Source: Paenibacillus eucommiae
GTDB lineage: Bacteria > Bacillota > Bacilli > Paenibacillales > NBRC-103111
Length of the DNA: 64,000 nt
Direction: 5' to 3'
NCBI RefSeq assembly: GCF_017874215.1
Contig: NZ_JAGGLB010000043.1
Span: forward strand, 1 to 64,000
Below, one piece after another: positions 44,062-52,842 of the stretch. The translations under genes were made by a program, and so were the position numbers. The notes under the pieces are model-generated. The model was not told where the DNA came from. It searched no databases and worked only from the letters and a program-made list of their open reading frames with translations. Numbering within the stretch: position 1 is the stretch's first letter; every line of letters begins with the position of its first letter.

Positions 44062-46788
44062 ATGGCCGAAAATCAGGAGAATTACCAGGTTTACTCGCTG
44101 CAGGTTAATCAGCTAAATGCGCCGCTTGGCATCGACGAACGCTCGATCCGTTTTTCATGGAAGTTGAATAGTTCGAATAGAGGTGCTGTGCTTGCTGCTT
44201 CACAGGTTTGGGTTGCATCTTCTGCTGAAAAGCTGAAGGACGGTGAAGCTGATCTATGGGATAGCGGTAAGGTCAATGGCTCTACGCTGTATGCCGATTA
44301 TGCAGGAGTACAACTGAAGGGACATGCCAGGTACTGGTGGAAAGTGGCCGTTTCGGTTGCGGATGGGCAAGTTGTAGAGTCAGAGGCTGCTTTCTTTGAT
44401 ACTGGCTTGTTTGCAGATGATTGGCAGGCGCAGTGGATTTGGCGGTCGGATCAGATTCAGATCAATGATTTTGCCTATTTGCGCAAGGAAATCGAGCTGC
44501 GTCAGCCAGTAGCTTACGCCAAAATTTTCGCCTCCGCTCACAACGTGTTTCAGCTCTATCTGGATGGCGAACGGATCGGAGGGTATGGTTCACCGGCTCC
44601 GACTAATCCTTATGAGCATAAGTATTATGTGGCCTACGATGTTACCGCTCAATTGACTCAAGGGACGAGCTGTATCGCGGCCGCCGCTCATTACCTGGGA
44701 GGCAACGGACAGAACTATGTGAACGGACTTCCGGGGTTTCGTCTACAATTAGAGGTTGTTTATGTAGATGGTACACAGGAAAGCTTCAAGTCAGACACGA
44801 CCTGGGAATCGCTTGTTGAAATGCCTCATAAAACGGGGACAGCGTACCAGCAAATGCGGCTGTTGTCGGCTGTTGAGGACTATGACGCAAGAAGCATCGA
44901 TCCTGAGTGGCTGAAGGTTGGGTTCGATAAAGCTAAATGCGGACCTGCAGCAGCGGCGACTATAGCAGCCGAGGAATGGCCGATGAAATGGCAGACCATT
45001 CCTGAAGGAACTGTAAATGAGACGATTGCCCCCGTCTATCTCCACTCTTTCAAGGATAGCCCCGAAGATTTGGGGCGGGGTGAGGAACGCGTTCTGAGAC
45101 AGGTGTTTGACACCGGCAGAATTGTCTCGGGTTGGCCTTCCATCACGCTGCGCGGTTTGGCCGGAGTGACGGTACGGATGCGCTATTCGGAGGATTTGGA
45201 TGAGCAGGGCTGGGTTAAGCATAATGTTTGTAATGAAACACCAGCAGATTACTACTATGATCAATATACGATGCGCGGGGATGAAGAGGAGACTTGGGAA
45301 GCAAGCTTTTCCTATAAAGCCTTTCGTTATATCGAGGTGACTGGCTATCCAGAGCTTCTGGTTCCAGGCGAAAATCTGCGCATCTCATACGCCCACACAG
45401 GCATGGCTTACGAAGGCAGCTTTGAATGTTCAAATGATTTGCTGAACAAAATGTATCAAGCCTGCATTCGTACGCAGACCAATAATACATTAGGGCAGAT
45501 GGTAGATTGTCCGCATCGTGAGCAGGCTCAATACCTGGCGGATTCCGATTTGCAGGCTGAAGCGTTGCTGTACAATTTCGATGCCCGGCATGTGCTGGAA
45601 AAAGTCATCAGTGATTTTGTCGATGGTCAATGGGAGGATGGGACGTTCCCGTTCGTGTATCCACAGAATGTGGATGGACCTTACGGTGAGCTGCAAATAC
45701 CTGAATGGGATCTGCATTATTGCACGATCATGTGGAAGTTATACAGGATGTATGGCGATAAGCGTTTGTTGGAGACTTATATAGAGCCTGGCAAGCGTAT
45801 GGTTGATTATTATCTGGGCATCATCGATCCTCAGTATGGTTTGGTCCCCATCGATAAAGGGTGGCACATTAGTGACTGGCCATACCCGACTGTAGATGAT
45901 AAGCCCTTGTATTTAACTGTGCAAAATGTGAAGCTGTATCAGGCAGCGCATATTGTGTCTGAGACCGCTAAAATAATAGGCAATGAGCAAATCAGTGTCA
46001 CTTACCGCCAGCATGCTGATCAGCTTAAGGAACATATCGTGAAGCATCTGTTCGATAAGGAAAATAAGAGATTCCGCGATGGGTTGAATTCTGAACAGGC
46101 CCATCAAGGGGCTACGGGCATAGCGCTCTATGCTGGTGTGGCACCGGAGGAGGACCGCGAAGCGCTGGTTCAATACGCGGCGTCGAGACCGTGGGAATGC
46201 AAGACTGTCCTATCGCTTCCGCTGCTGCGGATGTTGTTCGAGAATGGGCAGCAGGAGGCTGCATATCGGCTGATCAACCGGACAGAGTATCCGGGCTGGG
46301 GATATACAATCGCCCAGGGCACGGCCACGATGTGGGAAGGCTGGGATGATATCGAATCGCACAGCCATGCATGGAACGGCTATCCGGCGCGGATGCTTCA
46401 GGAGTATGTGGTCGGGATAAGTACCCTTACGCCGGGCTTTGCCGATGTGCAGATTAAGCCTTATATGCCGCAAGATCTTACCTTTGCATCAGCAACGATT
46501 CCAACAGTGCGCGGCGCAATCAGCGTAAGATGGGACCGTTCTGCTGACGGAACCAGTATCCGGCTTACGGCACAAATTCCGGTCACGACGAATGGAAGCA
46601 TTGTCGTTGATGCAGGAGGCACGGCAGATAGTGTGATCATCCGGGAGAAGGAATCCGGCGGCACTATTTGGGATAAGGGGCATTTCATTGCTGGAGTAAA
46701 CGGAGTGAAAAGCTGTGAGCTCTCAGCAGACGGATTCGTCATTGCTGTTGATGGCGGCGATTATGAGTTTGTGTTTGAAGCTTCATAG
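44062..46788 (+). CDS. alpha-L-rhamnosidase, glycoside hydrolase family 78
   Basis: 908 residues. The N-terminal beta domains (SQVWVASSAEKLKD, YWWKVAVSVADGQ) are those of bacterial GH78 rhamnosidases. The (alpha/alpha)6 catalytic domain begins near 430 with the family block MVDCPHREQAQYLADSDLQAEALLYNFD, which contains the catalytic Asp/Glu region. A conserved Trp-rich stretch near ATMWEGWDDIESHSHAWNG is also diagnostic. It should cleave terminal alpha-L-rhamnose. No signal peptide, so it is cytoplasmic and works on imported oligosaccharides. It follows the SGNH gene with a 2-bp gap. Confidence 0.95.
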   Translation: MAENQENYQVYSLQVNQLNAPLGIDERSIRFSWKLNSSNRGAVLAASQVWVASSAEKLKDGEADLWDSGKVNGSTLYADYAGVQLKGHARYWWKVAVSVADGQVVESEAAFFDTGLFADDWQAQWIWRSDQIQINDFAYLRKEIELRQPVAYAKIFASAHNVFQLYLDGERIGGYGSPAPTNPYEHKYYVAYDVTAQLTQGTSCIAAAAHYLGGNGQNYVNGLPGFRLQLEVVYVDGTQESFKSDTTWESLVEMPHKTGTAYQQMRLLSAVEDYDARSIDPEWLKVGFDKAKCGPAAAATIAAEEWPMKWQTIPEGTVNETIAPVYLHSFKDSPEDLGRGEERVLRQVFDTGRIVSGWPSITLRGLAGVTVRMRYSEDLDEQGWVKHNVCNETPADYYYDQYTMRGDEEETWEASFSYKAFRYIEVTGYPELLVPGENLRISYAHTGMAYEGSFECSNDLLNKMYQACIRTQTNNTLGQMVDCPHREQAQYLADSDLQAEALLYNFDARHVLEKVISDFVDGQWEDGTFPFVYPQNVDGPYGELQIPEWDLHYCTIMWKLYRMYGDKRLLETYIEPGKRMVDYYLGIIDPQYGLVPIDKGWHISDWPYPTVDDKPLYLTVQNVKLYQAAHIVSETAKIIGNEQISVTYRQHADQLKEHIVKHLFDKENKRFRDGLNSEQAHQGATGIALYAGVAPEEDREALVQYAASRPWECKTVLSLPLLRMLFENGQQEAAYRLINRTEYPGWGYTIAQGTATMWEGWDDIESHSHAWNGYPARMLQEYVVGISTLTPGFADVQIKPYMPQDLTFASATIPTVRGAISVRWDRSADGTSIRLTAQIPVTTNGSIVVDAGGTADSVIIREKESGGTIWDKGHFIAGVNGVKSCELSADGFVIAVDGGDYEFVFEAS

Positions 46789-46807
46789 GAGTGGCTGAAT
46801 AGTTTTA

Positions 46808-46840
46808 GAAAACTCAAGCTGATAGTTAGCTTGAGTTTTC
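46808..46840 (+). terminator. intrinsic terminator after GH78 gene
   Basis: GAAAACTCAAGCT and AGCTTGAGTTTTC arms with a 7-nt loop and a TTTATTTTT tail. Confidence 0.9.
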
Positions 46841-46917
46841 TTTATTTTTCGCTTCGATGCGGTAAGGTCCGGTAGTAGGGTACGGTGTATGAAGTGTAGT
46901 TTGTGAGCTGGCGCGGA

Positions 46918-47104
46918 GTTAGCGATGAAAAACATCGCTAACTAGCCAGATTACTGGAGATTTCGTCTCGTAACGATGAAAAACATCGTTAAAGTGAGAG
47001 AATTACCCTTGATCGCGGATGAAAGAGCTGTTTAGCGATGAAAAACATCGTTAATGAGCCAGATTGCTGGCGATTGCATGACTTAACGATGAAAAACATC
47101 GTTA
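46918..47104. repeat. array of four palindromic hairpins
   Basis: Copies at 46918-46942, 46971-46991, 47032-47054 and 47084-47104, each with CGATG and CATCG arms around an A5 loop. Alternate spacers are homologous (AGCCAGATT-CTGG-GATT core), so the unit is a hairpin pair duplicated with an offset of about 114 bp. Confidence 0.85.
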
Positions 47105-48080
47105 TCGTTACGGAGAAAAGAAAAAAAAGCGGATTTTAGGGTTCAAAATGAATCCAACCTGCCATGGGGAACGAGAAAGATGCATAAGTACATCTTTTTT
47201 GGGCCTGAATGCACTGGATAAAGGAAATTACTGCGAATCTGCAGGATTTTAGGCGCCTTTTGTCCGTTTGAGCGCTACAAGTGACTATTTTGCTGCACAA
47301 TTGCAGGAATTCTCGGTCCATAACCGATTTTGGGTGAAAAATCCTGCACTTTCGCAGGTTTTACTTATGGTTAGAGTACGTGGCTTTTGCCTACAATGGA
47401 GGGGGAGCTTCCAATGCTGCTGACAGGTGAGTTTTCATCGATTTCAGTGAGAGTTTTGAGTTGCTAACAGTTAGTCGACAGCCTCATGAGATCCGTTATT
47501 TCCCCGTAATGAGGCCATTTCTTAAAAGATTCCATTTCTTAAAAGATACGGACATGAGATCCCTTATTTGCCCTGAAACAGACTAGAAACAGGAAAATAA
47601 GCCTGAATAAGGGCTTCTGTGTCCGTAAGCATTTCAAAACAAGCGATTTTGTCACAAATAACGGCTGTGGTGTCCGTAAACATCTCGTCCTATGCCCTAC
47701 ATGCCCGGATTGGCAGGTTCAGAATCTCGGAATCTCCGAATCGCCAAATCGCCAAATCACCAATTCGGCATACCGTCCGTTTTATCATTTTGTGCATGGT
47801 CAAGTACCATGTAAAAAACATCTACAACTTTATCTCCATATAGCCGATATTATTTTTCATGGCGGGTGAAATGAATCATGGCAGCCTAGGAAATTGGCGT
47901 CGAAATCGTACATGTTATTTGGACAAAAAAAAGACATGTTGGTAAGGCGCACGGACTGTTGGATATTAGCAATAATGATCTGAAAAAAGCTGAAATCTGG
48001 CTCTATCATAGTGAAACCCACCCTGCTATAATAGGGAAATAACGATCTCATTTTGGACAATAATCGGAGGATTTGATCTC
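47105..48080. other. repeat-rich intergenic stretch
   Basis: About 980 bp without a supported gene. It holds a tandem 18-bp duplication (CATTTCTTAAAAGATT, near 47513-47550), two ATGAGATCC-TTATTT motifs, and two direct copies of a GTGTCCGTAA-CAT motif (47620 and 47665) in inverse relation to those. CTGCAGGATTTT-like units occur near 47240-47360. An extended -10 (TGCTATAAT, ending 48032) precedes the next gene. Confidence 0.5.
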
Positions 48081-49061
48081 ATGAACACAGAGCTTAAGGA
48101 GCCAATTAAAGCAGATCCAGAGAGAATGAAAAACTTTGTTTTCATTCTTGCACACAAAGCCGGCTTGCCTGAGGATAAGGCATTATTTCTGGCGGAATTA
48201 CTAATCAAGAACGATCTTCGTGGTGTATTTACCCATGGTTCCAAACAAATTGCTACTTATGCCCGTGATATGCGTGCGGGCCTGCTTAATAAGAATCCAC
48301 AGGTCAGCGTCCATAATGATGCCTCCTCAACCCTTGTTGTTGACGGGGATGGGGGACTTGGTTACTTTGCTGCTTATAAGGCAACACAAGAGCTGATTGA
48401 ACGTGCTCGTCTTAACGGAATAGCTGCTGCTGTTACGCGTAATCACGGTCATATCGGAGCTGCGGGTATTTATACCCGGTTACTGGTGGAGAATGACCTT
48501 TTTGGATATGTAACATCCGGTCATCAGTTGAATATAGGTCCTGAGAATTCAATCGCGGATGCGGCAGGCGGGCCACCGATGTCCTTCGCTGTGCCTTCAG
48601 ATGAAGAATTGCCTATGGTGCTGGACTTTGGAGCTACACAAGATCTGTATACAGGTGCGCCGCGGGCAGAAGAATTGTTCAAGCTGGCTCCCGGCCTTGT
48701 ATTTCGCAACCTGGGACTGGGTTATATGTGCCAAGCATTAGGTGGCTTCCTTGCAGGTGTTCCATTGGATGAGGAGCGGGCAGGCAAGCAGTACAGAGGC
48801 GCTGATCAAGGATCATTGATTATCGCGATGGACATTAACCGCTTTTTCCCGATTGATCAATTTAAAGGTGAAATGGACAACTACATGAAGGTAACGAGTC
48901 AAATGAAGCCTATGCCAGGGCTGCAAAAGGCGACACTGCCAGGCGTTCTTGAAGCACATCGCGAACAGGATTGGAGCGTATCAGGCATTCCTCTTAACGC
49001 GGAGCATCAAGACATTCTTGCAAGTGTAGCGGCTGAATTTGGTGTGGAACTGCCTTTTTAG
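48081..49061 (+). CDS. Ldh2 family malate/L-lactate (or ureidoglycolate-type) dehydrogenase
   Basis: 326 residues. The Ldh family has a distinctive NAD-binding fold unlike LDH1. Recognisable features are LLIKNDLRGVFTHGSKQI near residue 50 (substrate loop), NHGHIGAAGIYTRL near 125 (catalytic His), and PSDEELPMVLDFGATQ. Such enzymes oxidise 2-hydroxy acids with NAD or NADP. A GGAGG site lies upstream. Its link to the rhamnose genes is by position, as rhamnose degradation can yield lactate; this is inference. Confidence 0.9.
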   Translation: MNTELKEPIKADPERMKNFVFILAHKAGLPEDKALFLAELLIKNDLRGVFTHGSKQIATYARDMRAGLLNKNPQVSVHNDASSTLVVDGDGGLGYFAAYKATQELIERARLNGIAAAVTRNHGHIGAAGIYTRLLVENDLFGYVTSGHQLNIGPENSIADAAGGPPMSFAVPSDEELPMVLDFGATQDLYTGAPRAEELFKLAPGLVFRNLGLGYMCQALGGFLAGVPLDEERAGKQYRGADQGSLIIAMDINRFFPIDQFKGEMDNYMKVTSQMKPMPGLQKATLPGVLEAHREQDWSVSGIPLNAEHQDILASVAAEFGVELPF

Positions 49062-49126
49062 ATGATCATGGACGCAAGTTGCAAGTTGATATAGGCCATA
49101 GGCCATATATTATAGAGCAGGGAAAT

Positions 49127-49174
49127 AAAACAGGGAAAAGATCAGGGCATATGCTTTGGTCTTTTCCCTGTTTT
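49127..49174 (+). terminator. intrinsic terminator after dehydrogenase gene
   Basis: 15-bp arms (AAAACAGGGAAAAGA with TCTTTTCCCTGTTTT) and an 18-nt loop. The rest of 49175-49511 shows no gene and should hold the kinase promoter. Confidence 0.85.
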
Positions 49175-49511
49175 ACGTCTTTATTCTCTTGGACCCTAGG
49201 CAAAATCCACCGGAGGGTGGTACAATTTATCCATAAACGCAGCGATAGGAGAAACGGGAGGAGAGAACGAAATGCGATTTTGAAGTGATAAAGCTTTTGT
49301 ATGATTATTCCAAAGTAAACGCTACCTTTTAGAAAAGTACTGCAATATAATTAATTCTATAATTCCAAATAATGGATAAAATCGGGTTTGAAATGCATGA
49401 AAAAAGGGAACCCCAAAATCTTGAGGTAGTGACTATGTTCTTTCTATGCGAAATTATAAACACTTTAATATTTATAAAACTTAACTTGACACTCCTTGAG
49501 GTGCAGTCCCT

Positions 49512-51389
49512 ATGAAAAGAGATAGGCATTCTAAACTGTTCAATAATATTTCTCTTTGGAATAAGCTTATTGTCATCTTCATCATTCTCAGTCTCTCGAT
49601 ATTTATAGTTGGCTTCAATTTGACGGCGCGTCTAAATCGTTCTTACTTCGAGAACACTATAAATTTGACCGATACTAGCCTTAACCAAATCAAAAACAAT
49701 ACGATCGGTAAGCTTAATGACTGGGCTAAGATTATACCTATTATGATCAATAACAAATCGGTTACTCAATATATTAATCAAAGCTTTCAAAGTGATTATG
49801 AAGCCTATGATAGTTATATGGCCAACATTGCCCCTTTTCTTGAGATCGTGAATGCTGAAAATTCAGTTGATTATATCAAAATTTATTCAAACAATCCTAC
49901 AATCAGAACCTCTATGTTGACTAATAATCAGATATCAAGCCTTCATAACGAACCATGGTATAACGAAAGCTCTATTTCAAAATATGGCTACAATTGGGGT
50001 TTGACCAAGCTAGGCAGTTTTGGTCAAACCCCATATTATCTAAACATATTTAAAGAACAATTTAAGGACAAAAGCAGTAAAGAATTAAAGTCGGTGTATG
50101 CAGCCTTTGTCAATGAGCTTAAGCTGTTCAAGCTTATTTCAGAGGAGGCAAAGGTCGGCAACATTGTAATTATCCTCGATAAGGATAATCACATCCTTTC
50201 CAGCACGGAGAGAAGTATGGTGGGTAAAACGATAAACGATTTTGAATTATCTATAGGATACAGCAATAAATTGCTTGCGGTCCACAGCAACACAATCATT
50301 AAAGTAAATAAGAAGCAATATCTTTTTAAATTTACCACAATAGATATCGATGAGCTTTCGATTGCGGACTGGAAGATAGTATACATGATTCCAGCGGAAA
50401 GCATATTATCGGAATCCAAATTCATCTGGTATTCCAGTATTTTCTTATGCATCATTTGTTTTACTGTCTCCTCCTTGCTTGTTATGACGGTCTCTAAAAA
50501 TATTACAACCCGTGTCCATGCACTTATAACCAAGATGAGAACTGTGAAGGAAGGCAATTTCGATACGGAGATTGATATCTCAGGAAATGATGAGATTGGC
50601 GTTCTGGAACGCAATTTCAATGATATGGTATCCAGAGTCAGCTTGCTCATTACTGAAGTCTATGAATCGGATCTGAAAGCTAAAAACGCGGAAATCAAAC
50701 ACCAGAAAATCCAAAAAATGATGAGAGAGGTTGAAATTATCTCCTTGCAAAGCCAAATTAATCCCCACTATCTCTTCAATACCTTAGAGACCGTTAGAAT
50801 GGAGCTTGTTATCCAGAAGCAACGTGAGCTTGCGGATGTAATCAAGGCTTTTGCGGATGGTTTTCGTACGTATGTCCATGATGAAAGAAAAATCTATATG
50901 CTAAATGATGAAATGAAATTGTTGCAAAATTTCCTGCTTGTACAGAATTACAGGCATGGCAACCGGATCAGGTTTAAAGTAGACATAGATGAAAGCCTGT
51001 ATAATTGCCGGATACCGAAGTTGATTTTACAGCCATTGCTAGAAAACGCGGTCTTTCATGGTGCCGAGCCCAAAGCCGGGAATAGCTTGGTTGAGGTAAG
51101 AGTGTTTCGGACGGCTAATGATATTATTGCTACAGTGTATGATAATGGTGTTGGCATGGACAATGATGAGATTAATCGATTGCGAGAGAGAATATATGGC
51201 AGTGAAGAGAACGAGAATAGTTGGAGCAATGGAGGTTATTCAGCGCTCAGGAACGTTCATAGCCGGATTAGCTTGATGTATGGTCTTCAATATGGCTTAA
51301 GTTTTGAAAGCAAAAAAGAAGAATATTCGCTTTTCAAAATTAATTTGCCTTTTTCCGAAAAACAGACAGAAGGTGATGAAGTTGTATAA
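49512..51389 (+). CDS. YesM-type sensor histidine kinase (second pair)
   Basis: 625 residues. TM1 is near 18-38 (KLIVIFIILSLSIFIVGF), an extracellular sensor region runs to about 300, TM2 near 305-328 (SSIFLCIICFTVSSLLVMTV), then HAMP. The His_kinase block is QINPHYLFNTLETVRMEL (phospho-acceptor His) and the ATPase has LLENAVFHGAE and VYDNGVGMD. GAGGTG at 49498-49503 precedes ATG. It overlaps the regulator gene by 8 bp. It should sense a sugar outside the cell and control the transporter downstream (inference). Confidence 0.93.
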   Translation: MKRDRHSKLFNNISLWNKLIVIFIILSLSIFIVGFNLTARLNRSYFENTINLTDTSLNQIKNNTIGKLNDWAKIIPIMINNKSVTQYINQSFQSDYEAYDSYMANIAPFLEIVNAENSVDYIKIYSNNPTIRTSMLTNNQISSLHNEPWYNESSISKYGYNWGLTKLGSFGQTPYYLNIFKEQFKDKSSKELKSVYAAFVNELKLFKLISEEAKVGNIVIILDKDNHILSSTERSMVGKTINDFELSIGYSNKLLAVHSNTIIKVNKKQYLFKFTTIDIDELSIADWKIVYMIPAESILSESKFIWYSSIFLCIICFTVSSLLVMTVSKNITTRVHALITKMRTVKEGNFDTEIDISGNDEIGVLERNFNDMVSRVSLLITEVYESDLKAKNAEIKHQKIQKMMREVEIISLQSQINPHYLFNTLETVRMELVIQKQRELADVIKAFADGFRTYVHDERKIYMLNDEMKLLQNFLLVQNYRHGNRIRFKVDIDESLYNCRIPKLILQPLLENAVFHGAEPKAGNSLVEVRVFRTANDIIATVYDNGVGMDNDEINRLRERIYGSEENENSWSNGGYSALRNVHSRISLMYGLQYGLSFESKKEEYSLFKINLPFSEKQTEGDEVV

Positions 51390-52599
51390 GTGTTTGTTAG
51401 TTGACGATGAAATCAGAATTTGCATGGGGATGAAAGAAATAATCGATTGGGAAAAATATGGATTTGAACCAATCGAAGTCGCTTTTAGCGGCCAGGAAGC
51501 GCTTGAAAAGGCGCAGAGCACCTCATACCATTTAATCATAACGGATATCAAAATGCCCGGTATGGATGGGTTAGAGCTGATTAGGAACTTAAAGAAAACA
51601 GATTCTCCTGCAAAGTATATTGTATTTAGCGGTTATCAGGACTTTGAATATGCTGCATTGGCCATAAATTTCGGTGTGAAGAATTATATTCTCAAACCAA
51701 TTGATGAGGATATACTGATCGATACAGTAAGCTCCATAAAAACCGAAATAGATAAGGAACTGGCCGAACAATCTTCATTGATTAAATTTCGGGATATTGC
51801 AATCGAGAAAGTGCTATACAGTTTCCTGCATAATAAAGGCGGAGATACAGAAATCAATGATTTCATATTTTCTGCTGGAATAAATGCGTATAACAACCCT
51901 GCAAAGCTGGTGGTGTTTCTTCCTCATGCCTGCAACGGGAGTAAGAAGCTGGATGATATTGATGCCTTAATGAAGGACACACTTGAAGCCAAATATCCTT
52001 ATTTTACTTTTCATATTGACCGCACGTACTCTATCATCGGTTCCCTCATTTACAATGCTCTGGATACGGCAGATTTACTTGTAAGGTTAAATACACTTCT
52101 GGAACTATTAAATTCAGAAGCTGGAATATCGTATTCTGTAATGCTTAGCTCGGATATCGATAATGCGGAAAGTGCCCTTAACTCGATTACATCCACGTTT
52201 ATCAAATGCAATTCACTAACTATTCATAATCAGAGCATGCAAAGAGTCGTACATTGTAATTCTTTGTTTGGCAGTGATACGACTATTGACCAAGTCATCA
52301 GCTATGTGAATGAACACTTTTGTGAGGATATTAACCTGAAAATGATATCAAGCCAGTTTTATATGAATTCTGCCTATCTGGGAAGATTATTTAAACAGTA
52401 CACAGGTGTTGGATATAATGATTATATCAACAAGTTAAGAATAGAGAAGGCGATCGTCTATTTAAATAATAAAAATTATAAAGTTTCTGAAATATACAAA
52501 CAGGTAGGTTATAAGGATATCGTATATTTTTATAAAAAATTTAAGGAAGCAAAAGGTGTTTCACCCTCATTTTATCGATCTGATGCCAAGAAACAATGA
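51382..52599 (+). CDS. YesN-type response regulator with AraC output domain (second pair)
   Basis: 405 residues if started at TTG 51382, which gives the typical MYKCLLVDDEIR and places AGGTGAT at normal distance; ATG at 51376 sits inside that site. The receiver has DDE, the phospho-acceptor Asp in LIITDIKMPGMDG and Lys in ILKPIDEDI. The C-terminal AraC domain shows INLKMISSQFYMNSAYLGRLFKQ and VSEIYKQVGYKDIVYFYKKFK. It is shorter than the first regulator at 6866 in the middle region. Confidence 0.93.
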   Translation: MYKCLLVDDEIRICMGMKEIIDWEKYGFEPIEVAFSGQEALEKAQSTSYHLIITDIKMPGMDGLELIRNLKKTDSPAKYIVFSGYQDFEYAALAINFGVKNYILKPIDEDILIDTVSSIKTEIDKELAEQSSLIKFRDIAIEKVLYSFLHNKGGDTEINDFIFSAGINAYNNPAKLVVFLPHACNGSKKLDDIDALMKDTLEAKYPYFTFHIDRTYSIIGSLIYNALDTADLLVRLNTLLELLNSEAGISYSVMLSSDIDNAESALNSITSTFIKCNSLTIHNQSMQRVVHCNSLFGSDTTIDQVISYVNEHFCEDINLKMISSQFYMNSAYLGRLFKQYTGVGYNDYINKLRIEKAIVYLNNKNYKVSEIYKQVGYKDIVYFYKKFKEAKGVSPSFYRSDAKKQ

Positions 52600-52706
52600 C
52601 AGCAACGAGACAACCCGGAGATAGGGGGATATGTATAATTTATTATATACTAAAGTACATTCTCACATAATTACACCCGGGAAGATTACTATTATAATAA
52701 ATGATA

Positions 52707-52722
52707 TGGAAAGCGCTTTCTA
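52707..52722. promoter_or_regulatory. cre-like operator
   Basis: The core GAAAGCGCTTTC (52709-52720) is a perfect 12-bp palindrome inside TGGAAAGCGCTTTCTA. It matches 12 of 14 cre consensus positions and lies about 130 bp upstream of the solute-binding gene, so carbon catabolite control is likely. Confidence 0.65.
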
Positions 52723-52842
52723 AGTTTTGCCTCTCTTTCTGACAAATGATGATTCGCTTAGCTAACGAGAGTCGTTGTCAATGCTTGACCTTCAAATACT
52801 ATTGGCCACATCATACTTTTATTTTTAAGGGGAGGGTTTTCA

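Noticed and set aside
46918..47104. CRISPR array
   Set aside because: Repeats are short palindromes with variable length, spacers are similar to one another, and no cas gene is nearby.
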